DNA of 64,000 nt from CAWDXG01 sp963822115 (GCA_963822115.1 CAWGGM010000020.1:1116001-1180000); one strand, 5' to 3'. Shown: positions 1 through 13,387, counted from the first letter of the stretch. The notes: generated by a model from the sequence alone, not told the origin. Numbers and translations are program-made.

Positions 1-1433
<1,433 letters not shown>

Positions 1434-1653
1434 GCAGAGGTCCTGATCCGGCGCCCGGACAGAGGGGGAGAACGGGCGCGCGGTGGGGGCGGAAAAGCCC
1501 CGGATGTCATGCCGGAACTAGCCCAGCGAAGCCCCCCTGACAATGCCGCGCGATGCGCCGGCGGGGGCGCCGCGCGGGTCGATTCAACTGCCCGGAATTG
1601 TGCGTTATTTCTGGGCTGCTGTCGAGTGCCGCCGTGGCGTCTGCGCGAGCCGT

Positions 1654-2217
1654 CTAGCCGGTGCCATGGCCATCGAGAAATCCGTCTACGATCGTCGACA
1701 CGTCCGGCTCGACAACCGGTAGCTTCGCGCCGGATCGCGCGGTGATGCCTGCGACCATGATCGGCGCGATCAACAGCACCACCTTCTGCAGCGGATCGCC
1801 CGGACCGATGCGCCGCGCGGCCTGGTGGTGGGCGATGATGCCGGCCGCCTTCCGCAGGTTGGGCGCCAGCGCCGCCGCAGCCCCGCGTAGCTCGGGGTGG
1901 TGCGCCATCTCGTTCATGAGCGTCAGCACCGCGCCGCCGTAGGCGCGATAGGTCTGCCGGTAGGCCTCGACGATGGCCACCAGATCGGCTCTGGCGTCGT
2001 CGCTGGCCTCGAGCCGGCCGAACGGAGACGCTAGCAAGCAGTGGCCGAGCGCGGCCTCGATCAGCGCCGCCTTGCTGCCATGGCGGCGGAACAGCGTGAC
2101 CTCGTTGATGCCGGCGCGCCGGGCCATCTCCTGCGTCGTTGCGGCGCCGTATCCGCGCTCGGCAAACACCGAGACCACGGCTTCGAACAGGCTGTCGATG
2201 TCGATCACCTTGGGCAT
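1654..2217 (-). CDS. TetR/AcrR family transcriptional regulator
   Basis: A 187-residue one-domain repressor. Residues about 10-55 form the TetR helix-turn-helix (VVSVFAERGYGAATTQEMARR, then AGINEVTLFRRHGSKAALIEAAL). The C-terminal part is a helical ligand-binding and dimerisation domain with no recognisable specificity. The reading frame extends upstream, but ATG 2217 (MPKVIDIDS) gives the usual N-terminal length. It is divergent from the nitroreductase gene, with a perfect inverted repeat in the 114-base gap. It therefore most likely represses itself and that gene. The inducer is unknown. Confidence 0.88.
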   Translation of the reverse strand: MPKVIDIDSLFEAVVSVFAERGYGAATTQEMARRAGINEVTLFRRHGSKAALIEAALGHCLLASPFGRLEASDDARADLVAIVEAYRQTYRAYGGAVLTLMNEMAHHPELRGAAAALAPNLRKAAGIIAHHQAARRIGPGDPLQKVVLLIAPIMVAGITARSGAKLPVVEPDVSTIVDGFLDGHGTG

Positions 2218-2245
2218 GGCACGAGCAGCGTAGAGCGTCGGTATT

Positions 2246-2271
2246 TTATTGCAAGCGAGCACTTGCAATAA
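2246..2271. promoter_or_regulatory. Perfect palindromic operator between tetR and nitroreductase genes
   Basis: TTATTGCAAG, a six-base spacer CGAGCA, then CTTGCAATAA: ten-base arms with no mismatch. It lies 29 bases upstream of the TetR start and 61 bases upstream of the nitroreductase start. It is AT-rich against a GC-rich background. The size and position are typical of a TetR-family operator covering both divergent promoters. Binding is inferred. Confidence 0.8.
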
Positions 2272-2331
2272 ACCGGGGGCGGACGTACTCTCTTGCTTGC
2301 CCGGGACAGCTCCGGGCCCCCCGAGGAGCGC

Positions 2332-3501
2332 ATGACCGAAGCCGCCGCGCAGCACCCCGAGACGCAGCGTTCCGGGCTCGAGCTCGAGGACACGTTCCTC
2401 TGGCGCATCAAGCTGAAGCTGCAGTTCACCGGTTGGCTGCAGTACATGCTGCCCGCCGTCGTCGCGCTCGTCTTGCTGCTGCTGTCCGGCATCGGTTGGC
2501 TGGTCGGGGTCTGGCCCGCGCTGCTGTTCTGGACGCCGCTGGTGCTCGGTCTGCTGGCTCTCGCGAACACCGTCTTCGAGGTCGCGACGTTGAAGTTCGG
2601 CATCCGCCTGCCGGAGCCGCTGCCCGCGTCACGGGACGGGCTCGACGCCTTCGACGTGATGCGTGCCCGGCGCGCCTGTCGCTCGTTCCAGCGGCGCAAC
2701 CTGACGCCGGAGCATCACGCCGAGCTGATGCGGAGCGTTCGCGAGAACACCCAGCCCGAGCGGCAGATCGGCAAGAGCCCGATCCGCTTCGAGTACGTCG
2801 CCGCGCCGCTGACGGTCTGGCCCGTCGTCGGCGCGCACGAGTTCCTCGTCGCCATCGCCCCGCACGCGTATGACCGCCTCTCCGTCATCGACGTCGGCCG
2901 CAGCCTGCAGAAGGTCGTCATCGACGCGACCCGTATGGGTCTGGCGACGTGCTGGATCGGTCCGGGTGCCGACCAGAAGAGCATCGTGGCCAAGCTGGGC
3001 GACCGCTTCGATCCCGGGAAGGATCACGTCATCTGCGTGTGCGCGGTCGGCTACAAGTCCATGTTGAAACCTCTGGCCATCCGCCTCATGGAGAAAACGC
3101 AGCACTGGCGGCGCCCGCTCGAGCAGTTGTTCTTCAAAGACCCGGAGCTCACGCGACCGCTCGACGTTGCGGGGCCGCCGTTCGACGCCTTCGGGCGCTG
3201 CTACGAGGTGTGCCAGTGGTCGCCCTCGTCCTACAACGGCCAGACCACGCGCGCGGCGGCAGTGCCGGAGCAGATCGACGGCAAGCCCAGGCTATCGAGG
3301 ATGGACTTCTATGCCGCGACCTCCTCGCGCTACTACGCGGCGGTCGCGCTCGGCATCTGGTGCGGCAACTGGGAGATGGGCTGCGAAGCGCTGGGCCTGC
3401 CCGGCCACTTCGCCGTGCTGTCCCCGGAAGAGCGCGGCCTCGAAAGTGCCGCCAAGCTGCCGCACTACGACGTGAGCTGGGTGAACGACAGCCGCCTCTA
3501 G
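2332..3501 (+). CDS. Membrane-anchored nitroreductase-family protein
   Basis: A 389-residue protein. Two hydrophobic segments (about residues 38-60 and 62-84) form an N-terminal membrane hairpin. They are followed by a nitroreductase-like FMN domain beginning at DVMRARRACRSFQRRNLTPEHHAELM. The domain is long and seems to contain two related halves (a second at about residues 280-389, with WSPSSYNGQTTRAAAV). This recalls the single-chain TM1586-type nitroreductases, in which one chain mimics the usual dimer. ATG 2332 is chosen because GAGGAG sits at 2323-2328. Likely role: flavin-dependent reduction at the inner membrane, under control of the divergent TetR protein. The substrate is unknown. 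Its stop TAG overlaps the stop of the convergent gene (CTAG at 3498-3501). Confidence 0.78.
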   Translation: MTEAAAQHPETQRSGLELEDTFLWRIKLKLQFTGWLQYMLPAVVALVLLLLSGIGWLVGVWPALLFWTPLVLGLLALANTVFEVATLKFGIRLPEPLPASRDGLDAFDVMRARRACRSFQRRNLTPEHHAELMRSVRENTQPERQIGKSPIRFEYVAAPLTVWPVVGAHEFLVAIAPHAYDRLSVIDVGRSLQKVVIDATRMGLATCWIGPGADQKSIVAKLGDRFDPGKDHVICVCAVGYKSMLKPLAIRLMEKTQHWRRPLEQLFFKDPELTRPLDVAGPPFDAFGRCYEVCQWSPSSYNGQTTRAAAVPEQIDGKPRLSRMDFYAATSSRYYAAVALGIWCGNWEMGCEALGLPGHFAVLSPEERGLESAAKLPHYDVSWVNDSRL

Positions 3502-5421
3502 CGTTTCACCAGGCGCACGGGCTCCTCGTACAGCGCTCCGCCTTCGCCCAGATCGGTGACCCGCGCGCGGGTCAGCGCGTTGGCGGCGGTGCCGCGATGC
3601 AGGTGGCCGCCCTTGGGCAGAGCGCAACGTCGCGGCGCTGGCGCGCGTCGAGATGCAGCCGCACCTCCAGGCGGCCGAGCGCCGATTCGAGCAAGCAGAC
3701 GTCGCCTTCGGACAGGCCCGCCGCGGCGTCGGGATGCACGGTGAGCGTCAGCGGCGCCTCGGGCGGCTCGGTACCACTGGCTCGACTGCGAGCGCAGGTT
3801 CGAGACGCTGGTCAGGAGCAGCGGGAAGTCCGCCGGGCGGGGTAGGGCAGGCGGCGGCGCCTCGTGGATCAGGTTCACGCGCCCGCTCTTCGTGGGGAAG
3901 CGCCGGCCCTCGAACAGCACCGCCGGCGCGAGCGGATTGTCGATGGGGCCCGCTTCGAGATCCTCCAGCGTGACGCCGCGGGCGGCGAGCTTGCCGGCGA
4001 CCATGCGCTGCTTCCAGCTGCGCGCGTCGCCGGCGAGCTCCGCGCCGAGGCCCGACGCGCTCGCGCCAGCGCCTGGATGATCTCGAGATCGCTCTTCACG
4101 CCGGGCGGCGGCGGCACCACGGGCGCGACACGCCGATCAGTTGGTGGCCGTAGGCGCCGATCAGATCGTCGGCTTCGAGCAGCGTCGTGGTCGGCAGCAC
4201 CAGATCGGCGACGCGCGCCGTGTCCGTCAGGAACGAGTCCACCACGACGACCAGATCGCGCGTGCGCAGGGCTTCTGCCGTGGTCTGCGACTCGGGCAGC
4301 ATCGCCACCGGGTTGCCGCGGTGACCCACACGGCGCGGATCGGCGGATCCGACGCGGCGAGGAGCTCCGGCCGAGCCGCGGCTCGCACAGCGTGCGCGGC
4401 GGCGGCTTTGCGGGCAGCGCGTCGAACGCGCCGCGGCGCTGGAAGTAGAACGACACGCCGCCGCCCTCGACGCCCATGTTGCCGCTCACGGCGCCGAGCG
4501 CGTCGAGCGCGCGCACGATGGCGCCGCCGTTGTCGCGCCGGGCCATGCCCCAGCCGACCAGGATCGTGCAGGGCGAGCCGGGGCCGAGCATGCGCGCAAG
4601 CTGTTCGGCTTCGTCGCGTCGTCACGTCGGCGTCGGCGCACCACGTCGTCGAGCGTGCGCGACAGCGCGAGCGTCGCGGAACGCCGGCAGGTGGTCGCAG
4701 TAGCGTCTCCGCGTCCGTGTCGACCCAGCCGCGCTCGAACAGGATGCGCGCGACGCCCATCGCCAGCGCGAAATCGCCGCCGGGCCGCGGCTGGATGAAG
4801 CCGTCGCACGAGCGCCGCCGTCTTGTGGAACACCGGATCGACGAGGCGGATCTCCGCGCCGCGCGCACGTGCTCGCTTGAGGATGGGCACCAGATGCGGG
4901 CTCGAGACGACGACGTTCTTGCCCCACAGCAGGATGCTCTTCGCCATTTCCAGCTGGAACAGGCTGCCGCTGTCGGACACGCCGAAGTCGAGCTCCTGGG
5001 CGGCCTCGCCGGCGCCGCTGCAGATGTCGCCGCGCTTCGTCGTGACCGGGCCGAATAGCGAGAAGAAGTAGCTCGTGACGGTCTTGAGCAGGCCGAGCGA
5101 GCCGCCGCTCCTGTAGTCGAGGATCGCCGCGGGCCCCGACTCGTCGCGGATGCGCACGAGCTCGGCCGCGGCGTGGTCGAGCGCCTCGTCCCAGCCGACC
5201 TCGACGAGCTCGCCGTTCTTTCTCATGAGCGGCGCGGTCAGTCGCTCCGGCGAGTACTGCAGCTTCAGGAACTGGTTGGTGCGGTGGCAGAGGAAGCCGC
5301 GAGTCACCGGATGCTCCGGATCGCCTGCGAGCTTCGTCACGCGCCCGTCCTCGACGGTTGCCACGATGCCGCAACTGTCCGGGCAGTCGCGATTGCACAG
5401 CGTCTTTCTGATTTCGGCCAT
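3498..5421 (-). pseudogene. Molybdopterin oxidoreductase (formate dehydrogenase-like), disrupted by about eleven indels
   Basis: The first about 200 residues are intact: MAEIRKTLCNRDCPDSCGIV, with Cys9, Cys13, Cys17 and Cys45 placed for a [4Fe-4S] cluster, and a GDICSGAG motif where the Mo-ligand residue is expected. From about 4810 downward the protein is recoverable only by switching frame repeatedly (FIQPRPGGDFALAM; CDHLPAF; LALSRTLDDV; ILVGWGMARRDNGGAIVRAL; GNPVAMLPES; DLVLPTTTLLEADDL; FEGRRFPTKSGRVNL; ALTRARVTDLGEGG). Breaks fall near 4808, 4703, 4672, 4642, 4619, 4369, 4317, 4122, 4060, 3773 and 3614. The segments between breaks carry no stop codons and keep family sequence, so damage is either very recent or an artefact. 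Repaired length is about 641 residues, normal for the family. Confidence 0.8.
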
Positions 5422-5476
5422 GGTCGTGTCGATGTGGACCGCGAGGGAAGCCACCAGCTGACGGCTAACGGCTGTG

Positions 5477-6031
5477 TCAGTGCGCGCCGTGGAAGAACAA
5501 CCACGCGACGGCGATGACGAGCAGGAACACCACCCAGAACAGCAGGCTTTCGCCGAGGGGACGCTCGGCGGGTGCGCGCTTGGCTTCGCGGAGCCGCGCG
5601 AGATCGGCTTCCAGCTGCTCGAGCCGGCGCTCGGTCTCCTCGAGCCGCCGGTCCACGTCGACCTCGAAGGCATCGGCCGGCGCGGGTGCTGACAGCAGTG
5701 TTGTCTCGCTGCCGTCGCCGACTGGCGCGGGCGGAGGCTCGGCGCGCGGCGCGCCACCCGAAGCGCGATCGGCGCGGCGCACTGTGGGCGCGCTGCGTTC
5801 GTCGGGTTCGGTGGTCCTTGGTGTGGGCACGTCGCTCGCCGGCGCAGGGCTGGCCGAGCTCTTGCCGCGTGACGACACGCCGGACTCGTCGGGAGGGCCG
5901 TCGACCGGATCGGTGTCGCGCGGCGGCACGCGCAAGGCTTCGGGAGCCGCGTCGTCGCTGTCGACCCGCGTGCCGTCGCGTGCCGTGGCAGGCGAGGGCT
6001 GCCCGCCGCTTGTGTCCCGTGCGCTGCCCAT
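5477..6031 (-). CDS. Hypothetical coiled-coil protein with one C-terminal membrane segment
   Basis: About 184 residues from the ATG at 6031; a start at 6070 is also possible and would add 13 residues. The first two thirds are low-complexity, rich in Ser, Pro, Ala, Asp and Arg. A charged heptad stretch follows (DVDRRLEETERRLEQLEADL), predicted to be coiled coil, then a single hydrophobic segment (SLLFWVVFLLVIAVAWLFF) and a very short tail. This looks like a tail-anchored inner-membrane protein. No family was recognised. It lies between bamA and the broken oxidoreductase, all on the same strand. Confidence 0.55.
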   Translation of the reverse strand: MGSARDTSGGQPSPATARDGTRVDSDDAAPEALRVPPRDTDPVDGPPDESGVSSRGKSSASPAPASDVPTPRTTEPDERSAPTVRRADRASGGAPRAEPPPAPVGDGSETTLLSAPAPADAFEVDVDRRLEETERRLEQLEADLARLREAKRAPAERPLGESLLFWVVFLLVIAVAWLFFHGAH

Positions 6032-6079
6032 CTGCGATGGAAGCGTACAACGGCGCGGAGCCGTTGCCACTCCGCGCGG

Positions 6080-8720
<2,641 letters not shown>

Positions 8721-8999
8721 CGAAGGGAGCAGGCCGAACGTTCAGGAAAGTGCCCGCGCGGGGGCGGGCGGTGGGAACCGGGCTAGCGCCTGCTGGAGCC
8801 CGGGGGAAGAGGGAAAGGTCGCCCCCCTGCTCCGCGGCGCTTGGGCCCGTGGGAAGTACCGTGAAAACGCGGGCCTGCGTAGCCCAGAGCGGCGGTCAGC
8901 TCAAGCCGCCCAGGAAATTTCCGGGGAAAGCCCTACTGGCCCGCGGGCCGTGCGGGACCGTCCGGTAGCTCGATTGTGCTGGGCGCAGTGGCGACCGGC
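8721..8999. other. Intergenic region upstream of bamA
   Basis: 279 bases between the stop of the sigma-54 activator gene and the bamA start, both on the minus strand. It should contain the bamA promoter. No convincing -35/-10 pair, sigma-54 box, palindrome or reading frame with coding character was found. Confidence 0.4.
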
Positions 9000-10418
9000 C
9001 TAGCGATAGTCGTCGACCTCGATGTCGAAGCGTTTCATCCAGCGGTGGATCTGCATGCGGGCCTTGCCCAGCTCGCGGCCGACGGCGGCGACGTTGCCGC
9101 GGTGGCGCGCGAGCAGGGCGCGCAGCTCGGCTTCGGTGGGCACGACGCTGCGCGCGGGCGCGCTTGCAGCGGCCTGCCGCGCATCCGGGGGCGGCGCATC
9201 GCCTGGGCGTGCGCCCGGGGCGAGCGGATCGCCGTAGTCGCTCATCGCCTCGCGCACCGGGTCGGGCAGCTGCTCGACGTCGATGAGCGTGCCGTTCGAG
9301 AGCGCGATGGAGCGCTTGATACAGGCCTCGAGCTCGCGCACGTTGTACGGCCAGTCGTAGTTCAGAAGCGCCGTCATGAACGGGAACGAGACTCCGAGCG
9401 CGGCGCCGCCGTGCCGCGCGAGGAACGCGCGCACCAGCATGAAGACATCCTCCTTCCGCTCACGCAGCGGCGGTAGGCGGAGCTGGTATTCGTTCAAGCG
9501 CGCGAACAGATCCTCCCGGAACTTCCCGGATTTCTGCAGCCGGGCGAGATCGCGGTGCGTCGCGCATACGATGCGCACGTCGACCTGTTCGGGCGCGGTG
9601 GCGCCGAGCGGATACACTTCCTTCGACTGCAGGACGCGCAAGAGCTTGGCCTGCGCCTCGAGCGGCATGTCGCCGATCTCGTCGAGCAGCAGCGTGCCGC
9701 CGTCGGCGCTCTTGATGAGTCCGGGTTTGTCGCGGTCGGCGCCGGAAAACGCGCCGCGCTTGTAGCCGAACAGCTCGCTCTCCAGCAGGTTGCCCGGGAT
9801 GGCCGCGCAGTTGACGGCGGCAAAGCGGCCGCGCCGCCCGCTCATCCGGTGCAGCTCGCTGGCGACTACCTCCTTGCCGGTGCCGCTCTCGCCGAGCAGC
9901 ATCACGCTGAGCTCCGTCGGGGCGATGCGCGCGAGATCGCCGGCGATGCGATCCATCTGGTAGCCGCCGACCAACGCGGACGAGCTGTTGCGCGCCTGGC
10001 CGCCGCGCATGGCGCCGTCGATGCGGTAGCCCGCCATCAGCTCGGCATGATGATCGACGAACTTGAGGATGGCGTCCCCGATGCGGACTTCGCTCGACGG
10101 TTCCAGCGGCAGCTCGCTGATGGGATGTCCGTCGACGAGCGTGCCGTTCCTGCTGCCGAGATCGCGAAGGACCCACACGCCACGTTCCCACGCGACCTCG
10201 GCGTGCGAGCGCGACACGGCCTTGACCGGGAGCTGGAAGTCGACGCCTTCATCGCGGCCGATCACCGAGCGGCGCGCGGTGAGGAGAAACGCGGCCGGCA
10301 GCTCCCGGTACTCCTCGGCGTAGAGCAGCACCAGGCCGGCGGTGGGCCCCGCGCCCGGTGCATGCGGCGCGGAAGGTCCGCCGAATTCCTGCATGGCGCC
10401 GGTGGAGTAGTTGGTCAT
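9000..10418 (-). CDS. FHA-domain sigma-54-dependent transcriptional activator
   Basis: A 472-residue enhancer-binding protein. An FHA phosphothreonine-binding domain covers about residues 50-120 (VIGRDEGVDFQLP, SRSHAEV, LGSRNGTLVDG). The AAA+ domain has Walker A GESGTGKE (176-183), the sigma-54 loop as GAFSGA (222-227, Ser in place of the usual Thr) and Walker B DEIGD (246-250). A Fis-type helix-turn-helix ends the protein (about 440-472, NVAAVGRELGKARMQIHRWMKR). FHA in place of a receiver domain suggests activation by Ser/Thr kinase signalling, a known arrangement in myxobacteria. Targets cannot be read from sequence. It is followed by bamA on the same strand after 279 bases. Confidence 0.92.
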   Translation of the reverse strand: MTNYSTGAMQEFGGPSAPHAPGAGPTAGLVLLYAEEYRELPAAFLLTARRSVIGRDEGVDFQLPVKAVSRSHAEVAWERGVWVLRDLGSRNGTLVDGHPISELPLEPSSEVRIGDAILKFVDHHAELMAGYRIDGAMRGGQARNSSSALVGGYQMDRIAGDLARIAPTELSVMLLGESGTGKEVVASELHRMSGRRGRFAAVNCAAIPGNLLESELFGYKRGAFSGADRDKPGLIKSADGGTLLLDEIGDMPLEAQAKLLRVLQSKEVYPLGATAPEQVDVRIVCATHRDLARLQKSGKFREDLFARLNEYQLRLPPLRERKEDVFMLVRAFLARHGGAALGVSFPFMTALLNYDWPYNVRELEACIKRSIALSNGTLIDVEQLPDPVREAMSDYGDPLAPGARPGDAPPPDARQAAASAPARSVVPTEAELRALLARHRGNVAAVGRELGKARMQIHRWMKRFDIEVDDYR

Positions 10419-10539
10419 CGCCCTTCCTGCTTCGAGCGTAGCGAGAGGGCAGGGGTGAAACCAGCATCTTCCAGCCTTGCGCTGGAGGCGCGGGCGACAG
10501 CGTGCGTGCGGGCAGCCTCGAGCGATCTATGCTTGTGCC

Positions 10540-11364
10540 ATGAAGAGCAGTGAAAGCCTGCGCGTGGCAGCTGTACAGCTCGGCTGCCAGGACGACGTCG
10601 AGCAGAACCTTGCGACCTGTCGCCGCATGATCGAGGCCGCTGCCAGAGAAGGCGCGCGCGTCGTCGTCCTGCCCGAGAACTTCGCGTACCTGGGTCCCGA
10701 GACCGGCAAGCGCGAGCTGGCCGAGCGCCTCGGCGATACGTCGGCGCCCATCCAGGGCATGCTGGCGCGCGCCGCTCGCGACGCGAAGCTGACGATCGTC
10801 GCCGGCGGCTTTCCCGAAGTGAGCAGCGATCCGAAGCGACCGCACAACACGTGCGCGGTGCTGTCACCGTCGGGGGAGGTCGTCGCAAGCTACCGCAAGA
10901 TTCATCTGTTCGATGTCGAGCTGCCCGACGGCACGGAGCTTCTGGAGTCGGTTGCCACGCTGGCTGGCTCCGAGCCGGTCGTGGTGGACATCGAGGGTTT
11001 CAGGTTTGGTCTGTCGGTCTGCTACGACCTGCGCTTTCCGGAGCTGTACCGCGCGCTGGTCGAGCGCGGCGCCGAGGTGCTGATGGTGCCCGCGGCGTTC
11101 ACGTTGCAGACGGGCAAGGACCACTGGCATCCGCTGCTGCGCGCGCGCGCCATCGAGTCGCAGGCATGGGTGGTGGCCGCAGCGCAGTGGGGCAAGCATC
11201 CCAAGGGACGCGCATCCTACGGCCACTCGCTGGTCGCCGACCCGTGGGGCACGGTCGTGGCCGAGAGCTCCGACGGCGTCGGCGTCATCGTGGCGGATCT
11301 AGGTCGCGAATACCTCGACCGAGTGCGCTCGACACTGCCAAGCCTCAAGCACCGGCGCCTGTAG
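10540..11364 (+). CDS. Carbon-nitrogen hydrolase (Nit1-like, probable deaminated glutathione amidase)
   Basis: A 274-residue nitrilase-superfamily amidase. The catalytic triad is visible as Glu46 (LPENF), Lys120 (YRKIHLFD) and Cys161 (SVCYDLRFPE). The blocks IHLFDVELPDG and YDLRFPELYRAL resemble the Nit1/NitA branch, which hydrolyses deaminated glutathione formed by transaminase side reactions. Substrate assignment by family resemblance only. ATG 10540 (MKSSESLRVAAVQLG) places the conserved beta-strand at the normal distance from the N-terminus. The gene is divergent from the sigma-54 activator gene. Confidence 0.85.
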   Translation: MKSSESLRVAAVQLGCQDDVEQNLATCRRMIEAAAREGARVVVLPENFAYLGPETGKRELAERLGDTSAPIQGMLARAARDAKLTIVAGGFPEVSSDPKRPHNTCAVLSPSGEVVASYRKIHLFDVELPDGTELLESVATLAGSEPVVVDIEGFRFGLSVCYDLRFPELYRALVERGAEVLMVPAAFTLQTGKDHWHPLLRARAIESQAWVVAAAQWGKHPKGRASYGHSLVADPWGTVVAESSDGVGVIVADLGREYLDRVRSTLPSLKHRRL

Positions 11365-11375
11365 TAGCGGCGCCA

Positions 11376-11465
11376 AGCGTCAGCGCGCGATGCAGCGCAG
11401 CGACAGCAAGCCCGCGTGGAGCGCAGCGAGGCGCGTATGGGGGGCGCGGGGGGGCGGGATACAAA
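11376..11465. repeat. GC-rich intergenic repeat-like segment, copy 1
   Basis: Between convergent genes. It contains a GCGCAGCGAGGCGCGT core followed by G-runs and GGCGGGATA. A related, not identical, arrangement occurs at about 60880-60980 (GCGACGCGAGGCGCGT, G-runs, GGGCGGGATA). Both lie downstream of genes. No coding character. They may be two members of a dispersed 3'-end repeat family. Confidence 0.35.
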
Positions 11466-11510
11466 CCAATCCCACGACGGTCATCGACGTCGGGCGGCGT
11501 CTCGCGGAGG

Positions 11511-12512
11511 TTAGAGATGCCGCTTGGCGATCTCGGTCCAGGTGCCGGCGGGCTCGAGCGAGATGTAGTTCTTCCAGTACGGGCGGGCCTTCTGGGTCTC
11601 GCCGACCTGCTCGTAGGCCATGGCGAGGTTGAAATAGGCGTCCGCGAAGCGCGGATCGGCCTCGATCGCGCCGAGAAACAGCGGAATGCTCAGGTCCGGG
11701 CAGCCCCGTTCCAGCATCACGTAGCCCAGGTTGTACTGGGCTTCCGGCTGCCGTGGATCGATTTCCAGGGCCTTCCTGTAGAGCGTCTCGGCGCCTTCCG
11801 GATCGTGGCGGCGGAAGCGGATGTTGCCGAGGTTGGTGTAGGCGATGGCCAACCACGGGTCGATCTCGATGGCGCGGGCGTACAGGTCCTGCGCCGCGTC
11901 CATGGTGGCCGGGTCCTCGTCCAGCTCGCTCGCCTGCAGGTACAGCTCGTAGGCGGTGCGTGCGCGCTCGCGCCCGGCAGAGGGCCGGAGCACGCGCACG
12001 ACGTCGTCGCGCAGCGACTTCACTTCCAGGTCGAGCAACATCTGTCCCGTGAGGGGCTCGAAGGAGCCGTCGTGGGTGCGCACGACGACGCGCTGCCCGT
12101 CGGAGACGATTCTCAGTTCGACCAGCGGGCGCGTGACCTTGGGCAGCGACGTCTTCAACTTGGATATGGCGCGCGTCACGTCGCGCAACCTGACCTTGCG
12201 GTCGAGCAGCGTCTGCGCGGTGCGCAGCGCGATCAGATCACTGAAGGTGTAGGCGCGGCGACCGCGACGCCGGCCGCTCGGCGAAACGATGCCGGCCTTG
12301 TCGAGAGTTCTCAGGCGCCCGGGAGTCAGACCGAGCAGCCGCGAGATCTCGCCACGCGTGAACAGGTCCGTGAGCGGCTCGCGGTTCGATGGCGTCTGCT
12401 CGTGCTTGGTCTTCGATTCGAGTGCGCTGTTCTTCTTCTGCTGCACCCGACCGCCACCAGGCCCGAACACGACATGGATGATCTTCTCATCGCGTCGTTT
12501 CTTGCGGCCCAT
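11511..12512 (-). CDS. MerR-type DNA-binding protein with TPR repeats
   Basis: A 333-residue fusion. Residues about 45-115 are a MerR-like winged helix (FTRGEISRLLGLTPGRLRTLDKAG, then RAYTFSDLIALRTAQTLLDR). A linking domain follows. The C-terminal 130 residues carry three or four tetratricopeptide repeats (DLYARAIEIDPWLAIAYTNL; TLYRKALEIDPRQPEAQYNL; FLGAIEADPRFADAYFNLAMAY). Typical MerR regulators end in a short coiled coil or effector domain, so a TPR tail suggests regulation through a protein partner. The N-terminus is basic. The gene stands alone on the minus strand; its target is unknown. Confidence 0.85.
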   Translation of the reverse strand: MGRKKRRDEKIIHVVFGPGGGRVQQKKNSALESKTKHEQTPSNREPLTDLFTRGEISRLLGLTPGRLRTLDKAGIVSPSGRRRGRRAYTFSDLIALRTAQTLLDRKVRLRDVTRAISKLKTSLPKVTRPLVELRIVSDGQRVVVRTHDGSFEPLTGQMLLDLEVKSLRDDVVRVLRPSAGRERARTAYELYLQASELDEDPATMDAAQDLYARAIEIDPWLAIAYTNLGNIRFRRHDPEGAETLYRKALEIDPRQPEAQYNLGYVMLERGCPDLSIPLFLGAIEADPRFADAYFNLAMAYEQVGETQKARPYWKNYISLEPAGTWTEIAKRHL

Positions 12513-12727
12513 GTCTGCTTCTGCGCCCCGCCGTCACGTTCCTGCCCTGTTCTTTTGTCGTTTCTGCCGCAGCGGCTTCGCTGTCAAGCGATTGTCCGAA
12601 ACAGCGGCGAGCGCAGCTGTTTCGCGCTGCTTCGAGCGTCGTCCTGCGCTGCCCGGAAAGGACGAAAAGACACTTGACGTTTGCGTCCGGTACATTCAAT
12701 CGCCAGCGCGCCGGCGGTTCCGAGCGC

Positions 12728-13216
12728 TCACGAAGAACTCTTCCTGCGCTTGTCACGTCGCGCGCCGGGAGCGCCGCGAAGGCGCCGACCGGGACGCTCG
12801 AACACGCGTGCTTCAACTTCAACGTCGACGCGTGCGCCGCGCTTGTCCTGTCGCACGGCGAGCTCGGCGCTGACGCGTCCGAGCGGTCCCCCCGAGCGCA
12901 GCTCCGCCTCCAGGCACGCAATGCGAACCGCGCGCACGCGCGCGTGCGGGTCGGCGCCGAGCAGACGCGTAACCTGTTCCAGCTCGTCGTCGGGCAGCAG
13001 GCCGCCTTGCGACTTCACCGGCAGCAGCACGCTGGTGGAGCCGTAGTAGACGCGCCCCTCCGGTTCGTCGCGCGTCGCGCCTTCGCTCATCACGTCGGCA
13101 GCCTCGAACAGCTCACGCCAGCGGTAGTCGGTGCTCTGCCACAGCTCGATCTCCCGGCGCCGGAGCAGCGGCAGTCCTCGCGTCTTCGCGAGCCCGGGAT
13201 GTCGGCTGCGTGCCAC
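12728..13216 (-). CDS. Conserved hypothetical protein
   Basis: About 162 residues if translation starts at GTG 13216. The frame is open further upstream, but that part would overlap the oppositely oriented gene at 13388 and looks non-coding. No family was recognised. The central part (EGRVYYGSTSVLLPVKSQ, then DDELEQVTRLLGADPHARVRAVRIACLEAELR) has coding-like composition and ends in alternating hydrophobic and charged strands (GRVSAELAVRQDKRGARVDVEVEARV). The C-terminus is Arg-rich. No signal peptide or membrane segment was seen. The start is uncertain. Confidence 0.55.
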   Translation of the reverse strand: MARSRHPGLAKTRGLPLLRRREIELWQSTDYRWRELFEAADVMSEGATRDEPEGRVYYGSTSVLLPVKSQGGLLPDDELEQVTRLLGADPHARVRAVRIACLEAELRSGGPLGRVSAELAVRQDKRGARVDVEVEARVFERPGRRLRGAPGARRDKRRKSSS

Positions 13217-13387
13217 GAGGCGATCGTAGGCGGTTGTGGCGCGCGACCGGAAGTTGTCGGCGCTTTGATAAGTATCGCCTTGGAAGTTGGCCGCCAGTCG
13301 GTTGGGCTGCAACGCTTTCACGCGCGACGACGGGCTCGAGCGCCGCGAAGTGCCCGGGCCCAGCCGAACCAGGAGGTCACGAGACCC

